DNA from: Streptomyces pseudovenezuelae
GTDB lineage: Bacteria > Actinomycetota > Actinomycetes > Streptomycetales > Streptomycetaceae
Assembly (NCBI RefSeq): GCF_029892565.1
Contig: NZ_JARXVH010000011.1
Location: 289,475 to 353,474 of the forward strand
Length of the DNA: 64,000 bases
Direction of reading: 5' to 3'
The notes under the pieces are model-generated. The model did no database searches, was not told the origin of the DNA, and saw only the letters and a list, made by a program, of their open reading frames with translations. The first letter of the stretch is position 1. Each line of letters starts with the position of its first letter. Shown here one piece after another: positions 7,718 through 14,569 of the stretch. Position numbers and translations under genes: made by a program.

Positions 7718-8806
7718 CTACCGCGCCATCTCCTCCTTGAGCGCCGCCAAGAACGCGTCCACGTCGTCCTCGGTCGTGTCGAACGCGCACATCCAGCGCA
7801 CGACACCCGCGGCCTCGTCCCAGAAGTAGAACCGGAACCGCTTCTGCAGCCGTTCGCTCACGTCGTGCGGGAGCCGGGCGAAGACGCCGTTGGCCTGCAC
7901 CGGGTAGAGGATCTCCACGCCGTGCACCGCGCGGACGCCCTCGGCGAGGCGCTGGGCCATCTCGTTGGCGTGGCGGGCGTTGCGCAGCCAGAGGTCCTTG
8001 GCGAGCAGGGCCTCCAACTGCACCGACACGAAGCGCATCTTGGAGGCGAGCTGCATCGACAGCTTGCGCAGGTGCTTCATGTGGCTGACGGCGTCCTGGT
8101 CGATGACGACGACCGCCTCGCCGAACAGCGCGCCGTTCTTCGTCCCGCCCAGGGAGAGGATGTCGACGCCGACCGCGTTGGTGAATGTCCGCATCGGGAC
8201 GTCCAGGGAGGCCGCCGCGTTGGCTATGCGGGAGCCGTCCAGGTGCACCTTCATGCCGTGCGCGTGGGCGTGGCCGCAGATCGCGCGGATCTCGTCCGGC
8301 GTGTAGAGCGTGCCGAGTTCGGTGCTCTGGGTGATCGAGACGACCTGCGGCATCGCACGGTGCTCGTCGTCCCAGCCGTACGCCTGCTTGTCGATGAGTT
8401 CGGGCGTGAGCTTGCCGTCGGGCGTGGGCACCGTGAGGAGCTTGAGGCCGCCCATGCGCTCGGGGGCGCCGCCCTCGTCGACGTTGATGTGCGCGCTCTC
8501 GGCGCAGATCACCGCGCCCCAGCGGTCGGTGACCGCCTGGAGCGCGACGACGTTGGCGCCGGTGCCGTTGAAGACCGGGAAGGTCTCCGCGGTGGCCCCG
8601 AAGTGGCTGCGGACGATCGCCTGGAGGTTGTCCGTGTAGTCGTCCTCGCCGTACGCGACCTGGTGGCCGCCGTTGGCCAGGGCCAGGGCGGCCAGCACCT
8701 CCGGGTGGGCGCCGGCGTAGTTGTCGCTGGCGAAGCCGCGGATCTCCGGGTCGTGATGGCGACGCGCGTCGGTCCGGGGAGGGTTCACGGCTGCTCGGTC
8801 AGCCAC
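7718..8806 (-). CDS. Threonine aldolase/beta-eliminating lyase family PLP enzyme
   Basis: Up to 362 residues from a GTG at 8806 that has a GGAAAG ribosome site 5 nt upstream. A second GTG at 8788 overlaps the SDR stop as GTGA and is also possible. It is a fold-type I aminotransferase-like PLP enzyme. GFASDNYAGAHPEV opens the protein, VFNGTGANVVALQA binds the PLP phosphate, HLDGSRIANA holds the PLP-binding Asp, and SLGGTKNGALFGEAV carries the Schiff-base lysine. Low-specificity L-threonine aldolases cleave threonine to glycine and acetaldehyde. It lies in a tight operon after the SDR and DUF6421 genes. Confidence 0.88.
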   Translation of the reverse strand: MADRAAVNPPRTDARRHHDPEIRGFASDNYAGAHPEVLAALALANGGHQVAYGEDDYTDNLQAIVRSHFGATAETFPVFNGTGANVVALQAVTDRWGAVICAESAHINVDEGGAPERMGGLKLLTVPTPDGKLTPELIDKQAYGWDDEHRAMPQVVSITQSTELGTLYTPDEIRAICGHAHAHGMKVHLDGSRIANAAASLDVPMRTFTNAVGVDILSLGGTKNGALFGEAVVVIDQDAVSHMKHLRKLSMQLASKMRFVSVQLEALLAKDLWLRNARHANEMAQRLAEGVRAVHGVEILYPVQANGVFARLPHDVSERLQKRFRFYFWDEAAGVVRWMCAFDTTEDDVDAFLAALKEEMAR

Positions 8807-9531
8807 AGGCGCTTTCCGTTCACTTCGGCGGCGGGCTCGCTCCAGACGCCGACGATGGCGTCGGCCAGGTCCTTGACGTCCGTGAAGCCCGCGAACTTCG
8901 CGTTGGGCCGCTCGGCGCGCATCGCCTCGTGCACCAACGCCTTCACCACCAGGATCGCAGCCGCGGAGTTCAGCACGTCGGTGCCCCCCGCCTTGCGGAA
9001 GGCGTCGGCGAGCGCGAGCGTCCAGGCCTCGGCGGCGGCCTTGGCGGCGGCGTAGGGGGCGTTGCCCGCGGTCGGGTTCGTCGCGCCGGCGGCGCTGATC
9101 AGCACGTACCGGCCGCGGTCGCTGCGCTGCAGTCCGTCGTAGAAGGCCAGTGAGGTGTGCTGGACCGTGCGGATCAGCAGCAGTTCGAGGAAGTCCCAGT
9201 CGTCGAGGCTGGTCTTGGTGAAGGTCTCGCTGCCACGCCAGCCGCCGACGAGGTGGACCAGGCCGTCGACGCGGCCGAACTCCTTCTCGATGTGGGTGGC
9301 CCAGTCGCGGGTGGATTCCAGGTTCAGCAGGTCGACCGGCTCACCGGTGACCGTGGCGCCGCCGGAGGCGTAGCGGGCCGCGTCCACGGCCTCCGCGAGC
9401 CGCTCCGGGTCGTTGTCCGCGCCGACGACGGTCGCGCCGGCCTCGGCCAGGCGCAGCAGTGCCGCCCTGCCCGCGGGTCCGCCCGCGCCGGCCACCGCGA
9501 TCACCGCACCGCTGAGAGCGCCGTTCCCCAT
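8785..9531 (-). CDS. Short-chain dehydrogenase/reductase
   Basis: 248 residues from the ATG at 9531, chosen for its AGGAGG site; an ORF extension upstream lacks one. It is a classical SDR. The cofactor loop is VAGAGGPAGRAAL near residue 14, followed by ADNDPERL after beta-2, which suggests NAD(H) through the acidic residue. The catalytic Ser lies in VLISAAGATNP and the YxxxK pair in APYAAAKAAAEAW. The substrate is not predictable. It sits 41 nt downstream of DUF6421 and overlaps the threonine-aldolase-like gene, so the three probably form one transcription unit. Confidence 0.88.
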   Translation of the reverse strand: MGNGALSGAVIAVAGAGGPAGRAALLRLAEAGATVVGADNDPERLAEAVDAARYASGGATVTGEPVDLLNLESTRDWATHIEKEFGRVDGLVHLVGGWRGSETFTKTSLDDWDFLELLLIRTVQHTSLAFYDGLQRSDRGRYVLISAAGATNPTAGNAPYAAAKAAAEAWTLALADAFRKAGGTDVLNSAAAILVVKALVHEAMRAERPNAKFAGFTDVKDLADAIVGVWSEPAAEVNGKRLWLTEQP

Positions 9532-9572
9532 GTTCTTCGCCTCCTGAGCAGTGGTACTGGTGGTGCGGTCGC

Positions 9573-10970
9573 TCACGCGGCGATCCGCTCGGCGCTCTCC
9601 GCCGTGATGCCCTTGGTCTCGGCGATCACGTTCTTCAGCTTCTTGGAGAGGGCCTCATAGAACATGCTCAGGGGAAACTCGTCCGGAAGCACGTCATCCA
9701 CGAGTTTCCGCGGCGGCAGGCTGAGGTCCAGGGCGTCGGGGCCCTTGGCCCAGCGGGAGCCCGGGTGCGGGGCGAGATAGGTGGAGACCAGCTCGTAGGC
9801 CTTGAACCAGTGGACGAGCTTGGGGCGGTCGATGCCGGCGCGGTAGAGGTCCTCGATCTCGGCGCACAGCCGGTTGGTGACCTCGGGGGCGCGCTGCCAG
9901 TCGATGTGCAGCTTGTTGTCGGTCCAGCGGACGACGTCGTGCTTGTGCAGGTAGGCGAAGAGGAGCTGGCCGCCGAGACCGTCGTAGTTGCGCACGCGCT
10001 CGCCGGTGACGGGGAAGCGGAACATCCGGTCGAACAGGACCGCGTACTGCACGTCACGGGCCTGCGGGACGCCGTCGGCCGACAGCTTGACGGCCTCCTT
10101 GAAGGCGGTGAGGTCGCAGCGCAGCTCTTCGAGGCCGTACATCCAGAACGGCTGGCGCTGCTTGATCATGAACGGGTCGAAGGGCAGGTCGCCGTGGCTG
10201 TGGGTGCGGTCGTGGACCATGTCCCACAGGACGAAGGCCTCCTCGCAGCGCTTCTGGTCGTGGACCATCGCGGCGACGTCCGCGGGCAGCTCGACGCCGA
10301 GGATGTCGACGGCGGCCTCGGTGACCCGGCGGAAGCGGGCGGCCTCGCGGTCGCAGAAGATGCCGCCCCAGGAGAACCGTTCCGGCGCCTCGCGCACGGC
10401 GATCGTCTCCGGGAAGAGGACGGCGGAATTGGTGTCGTAGCCGGCCGTGAAGTCCTCGAAGGTGATGCCGCAGAACAGCGCGTTGTCGTAGCGCGTGCGC
10501 TCCAGCTCGGCCAGCCAGTCGGGCCAGACCATGCGCAGCACGACCGCTTCCAGGTTGCGGTCCGGGTTGCCGTTCTGCGTGTACATCGGGAAGACGACCA
10601 GGTGCTGGAGGCCGTCCGCGCGGCTCGCGGCGGGCTGGAAGGCCAGCAGCGAGTCGAGGAAGTCGGGCACCTGGAAGCCGCCCTCGGCCCAGCGGCGCAG
10701 ATCGGCGGCCAGGGCCTCGTGGTAGGCGCGGTCGTGCGGAAGCAGTGGGGTCAGCTCCGCCACGGCGGACACGACCCGTCGTACGGCGTCCTCCGCGTCC
10801 GCGCGGAAAGGTGCGCCCTCGGCCTCGAAGTCGATCGATCCGTCCTTGGACTGCCATGGCCGGATCCGTTCCACGGCGTCCTTGAGCACCGGCCACGCCG
10901 GGTGCTCGACCACCCTGGTCGCGGGAGTGATCCGCTCTCCCTCAGCCGCCTGCACAAGAATTTCCGTCAT
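9573..10970 (-). CDS. DUF6421 family protein with a zinc-peptidase-like HDxxH motif
   Basis: 465 residues from the ATG at 10970, after GGAAGGTGG; earlier in-frame codons lack support. It matches the streptomycete family now called DUF6421, whose function is unknown. There is no signal peptide or membrane helix. A striking central segment reads VHDRTHSHGD and, about 23 residues later, LEELRCDLTAF: two His in an H-D-x-x-H arrangement with acidic residues downstream. This resembles a gluzincin metal site with Asp in place of the usual Glu. An HNGNPDRNLE-like polar loop near the first third is also conserved-looking. It heads the DUF6421-SDR-aldolase operon. Catalysis is inferred, not known. Confidence 0.8.
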   Translation of the reverse strand: MTEILVQAAEGERITPATRVVEHPAWPVLKDAVERIRPWQSKDGSIDFEAEGAPFRADAEDAVRRVVSAVAELTPLLPHDRAYHEALAADLRRWAEGGFQVPDFLDSLLAFQPAASRADGLQHLVVFPMYTQNGNPDRNLEAVVLRMVWPDWLAELERTRYDNALFCGITFEDFTAGYDTNSAVLFPETIAVREAPERFSWGGIFCDREAARFRRVTEAAVDILGVELPADVAAMVHDQKRCEEAFVLWDMVHDRTHSHGDLPFDPFMIKQRQPFWMYGLEELRCDLTAFKEAVKLSADGVPQARDVQYAVLFDRMFRFPVTGERVRNYDGLGGQLLFAYLHKHDVVRWTDNKLHIDWQRAPEVTNRLCAEIEDLYRAGIDRPKLVHWFKAYELVSTYLAPHPGSRWAKGPDALDLSLPPRKLVDDVLPDEFPLSMFYEALSKKLKNVIAETKGITAESAERIAA

Positions 10971-11007
10971 GCCCCACCTTCCACGGGAGAACCTCGCGTA
11001 TGGAAAC

Positions 11008-11035
11008 CGTATACACACAACCTTCCTCCCAGCAA
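11008..11035 (-). promoter_or_regulatory. Probable promoter of the DUF6421 operon
   Basis: On the minus strand TTGCTG (-35) is followed after 16 nt by TATACG (-10), about 38 nt upstream of the DUF6421 start. The remaining part of the 344-bp spacer 10971-11314 holds an AT-richer patch at 11065-11095 and no gene that could be recognised. Confidence 0.45.
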
Positions 11036-11314
11036 GGGGGGTCTCGGGAAGTTATCCTGCCGTCTCTATTCGTAACGGAACTTTTTCCCGTACGAAGCCT
11101 CGCAGGCCACCAAAGGGCCATCGCGCCGCTACCCGGGAAGGCGGGTGGCGAAACCGGCCATCGGTCGATCCGCGCCACTTCCTGTCACTCCGATCCCCGG
11201 TGTACGCACGGGTACATCGCGGGGCGTGGCCATTAGGCTGCGGATCTGCCCGCGCGGCCGTCCGCTCCGGTCCGCGCGGGCTTCGAGCCGCCGTCGACGG
11301 AAGCGAGTTGAACC

Positions 11315-11998
11315 TTGAACTTCCTTACCATCGGTCACCGCGGGATCATGGGTGTCGAACCCGAGAACACCCTTCGTTCCTTCGTCGCCGCCCAACAGGG
11401 CGGTCTCGACGTCATCGAACTCGACCTGCACCTGAGCAAGGACGGCGCCCTCGTCGTCATGCACGACACCGATGTCGACCGCACGACCGACGGCACGGGT
11501 CCGATCGCCGAGAAGACCCTCGCCGAGCTGCGCACCCTGGACGCGGGGCGCGGGGAGCGCGTACCGGTCTTCGAGGAGGTCCTGGACGCCGTGAAGGCGC
11601 CGCTACAGGCCGAGATCAAGGACGTGGCGGCGGCGCGCGCGCTGGCCGAGGTGCTGCTGCGGCGGGATCTCGTCGGCCGCGTCGAGGTGTCCTCGTTCCA
11701 CGACGAGGCCGTCGCCGAGATCGGCCGGCTGGTGCCCGGTGTCCGCACGGCGCTGATCGGCAGCCACTTCGGCCCCGACATCGTCACCCGGGCCGTCGAC
11801 GCCGGAGCCACGACCCTCTGTCTCAACATCCGCCGGGTCACCCTGGAGGTCGTCGAGGAGGCCCGCAAGGCGGACCTGAGGATCATCGGGTGGGTGGTGA
11901 ACACGCAGGATCATCTGCGGCTGGTGCGCGCTCTGGAACTGGACGGCGCGACCACCGACTATCCGGAGATCAAGCGCACCGGCCGCTTCACCGCGTGA
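11315..11998 (+). CDS. Glycerophosphodiester phosphodiesterase
   Basis: 227 residues from a TTG start, supported by GGAAGCGAG upstream and by the fact that the conserved N terminus begins at once. GDPD family TIM barrel: GHRG at residues 7-10, PENTLRSF near 18, IELDLHLSKDGALVVMHDTDVDRTT (metal-binding Glu and Asp, catalytic His), and a C-terminal GWVVNTQD strand. It hydrolyses glycerophosphodiesters to glycerol 3-phosphate and an alcohol. It has no signal peptide, so it is cytosolic and likely acts in phospholipid turnover. It is monocistronic and convergent with the GNAT gene 3 nt beyond. Confidence 0.92.
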   Translation: MNFLTIGHRGIMGVEPENTLRSFVAAQQGGLDVIELDLHLSKDGALVVMHDTDVDRTTDGTGPIAEKTLAELRTLDAGRGERVPVFEEVLDAVKAPLQAEIKDVAAARALAEVLLRRDLVGRVEVSSFHDEAVAEIGRLVPGVRTALIGSHFGPDIVTRAVDAGATTLCLNIRRVTLEVVEEARKADLRIIGWVVNTQDHLRLVRALELDGATTDYPEIKRTGRFTA

Positions 11999-12001
11999 AC
12001 G

Positions 12002-12541
12002 TCACGCCAACTCCTTGACCAGCAGCTCGAACTGCAGGTCGGCACGTTGCGGAACACCGAAGCGCTCGTCGCCGTACGGGAACGGCGTCATCCGTCCCGT
12101 ACGGCGGTAGCCGCGGCGCTCGTACCAGGCGATCAGGTCGTCGCGTACGGAGATCACCGTCATATGCATCTCCGTGACGCCCCACATCTCGCGCGCCGCG
12201 CGCTCCGCCTCGGCGATGATCACCTTGCCCAGACCGCCGCCCTGCTGCTGCGGGCTGACCGCGAACATCCCGAAGTAGGCGTGGTCACCGCGGTGTTCGA
12301 GCTGGCAGCACGCGACGAGCACGCCCTCCCGCTCGACCGTGAGCAGCCGGCCGTCGGGCGACTTGATGACGGCGAGGACGCCCTCCGGGTCGGTGCGCTG
12401 ACCCTCCAGGATGTCCGCCTCGGTGGTCCATCCGACCCGGCTGTCGTCGCCACGGTACGCCGACTCGATCAGCGCGACCAGGGCGTCGATGTCGGCGTCC
12501 GTGGCATCACGGAAGGTCAGTCCGGTGGCGGCGGTCTCCAT
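12002..12541 (-). CDS. GNAT family N-acetyltransferase
   Basis: 179 residues from ATG 12541. It is a single GNAT domain: FRDATDADIDALVALI at the N terminus, a central GMFAVSPQQQGGGLGKVII, whose Q/RxxGxG/A loop binds the acetyl-CoA pyrophosphate, and a C-terminal AWYERRGYRRTGR. The residue set is complete for an active enzyme. The acceptor is unknown. It is convergent with the phosphodiesterase gene, with only 3 nt between stops, and divergent from the VOC gene. Confidence 0.88.
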   Translation of the reverse strand: METAATGLTFRDATDADIDALVALIESAYRGDDSRVGWTTEADILEGQRTDPEGVLAVIKSPDGRLLTVEREGVLVACCQLEHRGDHAYFGMFAVSPQQQGGGLGKVIIAEAERAAREMWGVTEMHMTVISVRDDLIAWYERRGYRRTGRMTPFPYGDERFGVPQRADLQFELLVKELA

Positions 12542-12610
12542 TGGGCGGCTCCGATCGGTGGCGCGGTGCGGGCAGGGACGAGCGTAACGCCGCCACTAGG
12601 GTCAGGGTGC

Positions 12611-13003
12611 ATGGTGCATGTACTGAGCAGCAGAATCCTCCTCCGCCCCACCGACCCCGAGCGCTCCCGGACCTTCTACGGCGATCAACTGGGCCTCGCC
12701 GTCCACCGCGAGTTCGGCACGGGCCCCGAGCGCGGCACCGTGTACTTCCTCGGCGGCGGCTTCCTGGAGCTCTCGGGCCGCGCCGAGAACCCGCCCTCCC
12801 CCGCCGTACAGCTGTGGCTCCAGGTCGTGGACGCGGCGGCGGCGCACGAGGAGTTGCGGGCCAAGGGGGTCACCGTCGTGCGGCCGCCGGTGAAGGAGCC
12901 CTGGGGGCTGGTCGAGATGTGGATCGAGGATCCGGACGGCACGCGGATCGTGCTGGTGGAGGTACCGGCCGCCCATCCGATCCGGTACCGGCCCGGCATC
13001 TGA
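12611..13003 (+). CDS. VOC (glyoxalase/bleomycin-resistance fold) protein
   Basis: 130 residues from ATG 12611. It is a compact VOC protein with paired beta-alpha-beta-beta-beta units: ILLRPTDPERSRTFYGDQLGL at the N terminus and KEPWGLVEMWIEDPDGTRIVLVE at the C terminus, where Glu in the last strand is the usual metal ligand. Members include lyases, dioxygenases and drug-binding proteins, so no substrate is proposed. The stop is 2 nt from the end of the opposing tandem GNAT gene. Confidence 0.85.
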   Translation: MVHVLSSRILLRPTDPERSRTFYGDQLGLAVHREFGTGPERGTVYFLGGGFLELSGRAENPPSPAVQLWLQVVDAAAAHEELRAKGVTVVRPPVKEPWGLVEMWIEDPDGTRIVLVEVPAAHPIRYRPGI

Positions 13004-13005
13004 GG

Positions 13006-13920
13006 TCAGCCGGGTCGGTGCTCCCAGCGGCGGTCGGTGCGGGTGAGTTCCCGGAATCCGACGTTGCACAGCCGGTCGACCGCCGCTTGGTCGGCGGCCG
13101 CCTCGTAGGTGAGAAGGCGGTCCACTCCGCTCAGCCGCAGCCAGTCGGCGGCCTCGGCGAGCAGCCGACGCGCCAGACCGGCGCCGTGTGCCGCCGGTTC
13201 GATGTGCAGATTGCCGATGTCGGCGAGGCCTGTCACACGCGCGTGGCGCTCGGGCCGGGACAGGCTCGTGTCGACCTCGACGAATCCGAGAGCAAGGCCG
13301 TCGGCGTATGCCGTGAAGCGGGTCCCGCACACGCCCAGAGTGCGCTCGAATGTCGTGCCGGGCCCAGGTGCGGGCGTCGGCAGATCGGCCACGCGCGCGA
13401 TCAGGATGACCTCGGTGTCCCCGACGTGCCGGAAGCCCGCCCGCTCGTAGACGGCACGGACGTGCGGCCAGTTGCGCGGCAGTCCGTAGACCGCGGGGGC
13501 GGGCACGGAACCGTCGGCGTACCGAACCCGGACGTCCCACCTGGCCAGTTGGGCCAGGCACGCCGCCATGAGCTGGTCGGCGGCCTGTTCGGCGTCCGGC
13601 CGGAAGGAGGCCGGCGGATGGCAGACGAACCAGTCGATCTCGCCGGCGTCCCGATAGGTCTCACCGACCTGGTCGTCGGCTCGGTAGCGCAACAGGTGCG
13701 CGGCGCCCACGACATGGCGCCGCGACTCGGCGACGAGCGTCACGCGCTCGCTCACCCACGGATCGGTGATGAACTCGCCGGGCTGCCGCTCCAGTTGGCT
13801 GAGCACGGTGTTCACCGAGACGGACACTCCGGGCAGGACGGCGGCGACATGGGCGTTGACCAGGTCGGTGAGCTGGTCACGGTCGGCGCGGTGGAAGGGG
13901 CGCACGGTGGACGCGGGCAT
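13006..13920 (-). CDS. Tandem GNAT acetyltransferase
   Basis: 304 residues containing two GNAT-like domains. The N-terminal one (about 1-150) keeps the HRADRDQLTDLVNAH start and the RNWPHVRAVYERAGFRHVG end, but its acetyl-CoA loop is not obvious. The C-terminal one (about 165-300) has IGNLHIEPAAHGAGLARRLLAEA, a proper pyrophosphate loop, and LCNVGFRELTR. Only the C-terminal domain is likely to be catalytic. No neighbour hints at the substrate. Confidence 0.82.
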   Translation of the reverse strand: MPASTVRPFHRADRDQLTDLVNAHVAAVLPGVSVSVNTVLSQLERQPGEFITDPWVSERVTLVAESRRHVVGAAHLLRYRADDQVGETYRDAGEIDWFVCHPPASFRPDAEQAADQLMAACLAQLARWDVRVRYADGSVPAPAVYGLPRNWPHVRAVYERAGFRHVGDTEVILIARVADLPTPAPGPGTTFERTLGVCGTRFTAYADGLALGFVEVDTSLSRPERHARVTGLADIGNLHIEPAAHGAGLARRLLAEAADWLRLSGVDRLLTYEAAADQAAVDRLCNVGFRELTRTDRRWEHRPG

Positions 13921-14084
13921 GCGGGGGCTCCGGGGTGGTGAGGTCGGTCGGAGGCCGCCATGCGATGCGGTACAGGGCCGAGCGTACGTCGGTGGCGGTG
14001 CCGGGGCGAAGGGGTTTCGCCGGATGACCGGGCCTGGGGACGGGGCTTGCGGCTTCGGGAGCGATCGAGGCCGGGACGCCTGCC

Positions 14085-14558
14085 ATGATCGTCGTCATGG
14101 GGATACACATCGCGTCGGCCGGTGTCGCCGACTTCCACCAGGTGCTGGCTGATCACCCCCGTTACTGGGGCGAACGCGATCTTCGGTCGCTGCATCTCCT
14201 GGCCCTGGTGCAGGAGTTCGGTTCCACCTGTCTGGTCGCCCGGGCCGAGGACGGAATCCGTGGGTACGTCTTCGGGTTCGTCACCCCGGACGGCACCGGG
14301 TACGTGCATCTGATCGCCACGCGGGACGACGCCCGTGGCACCGGGCTCGGCCGTCGGCTGTACGCGGCGTTCGCCGAAGCGGCGGAACGTCACGGCGCAC
14401 GGAGGTTGAAGGCGATCACGTCGATCGAGAACGCCGGCTCGATCGCCTTCCACCGCGGCCTCGGCTTCGACGCGGAGATCATCGACGACTACAACGGCCC
14501 CGGTCGGACCATGGCCGTCTTCCACCGAGATCTGCCGCTCGACGTCTCGCGGCCCTGA
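14085..14558 (+). CDS. GNAT family N-acetyltransferase
   Basis: 157 residues from ATG 14085; a second ATG at 14097 (MGIHIASAG) is equally likely and neither has a clear ribosome site, so a leaderless transcript is possible. The fold markers are VHLIATRDDARGTGLGRRLYAAF (the RxxGxG loop), SIENAGSIAFHRGLGFD and a final GPGRTMAVFHRDL. It resembles the small acetyltransferases of the RimI/PhnO size class. It is convergent with the large glycosidase gene 11 nt away. Confidence 0.85.
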   Translation: MIVVMGIHIASAGVADFHQVLADHPRYWGERDLRSLHLLALVQEFGSTCLVARAEDGIRGYVFGFVTPDGTGYVHLIATRDDARGTGLGRRLYAAFAEAAERHGARRLKAITSIENAGSIAFHRGLGFDAEIIDDYNGPGRTMAVFHRDLPLDVSRP

Positions 14559-14569
14559 CCGACCAGCCG

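Noticed and set aside
10971..11018. Longer start for the DUF6421 gene
   Set aside because: The extra codons lack family resemblance and the ATG at 10970 has a good ribosome site. The upstream part holds the probable promoter.
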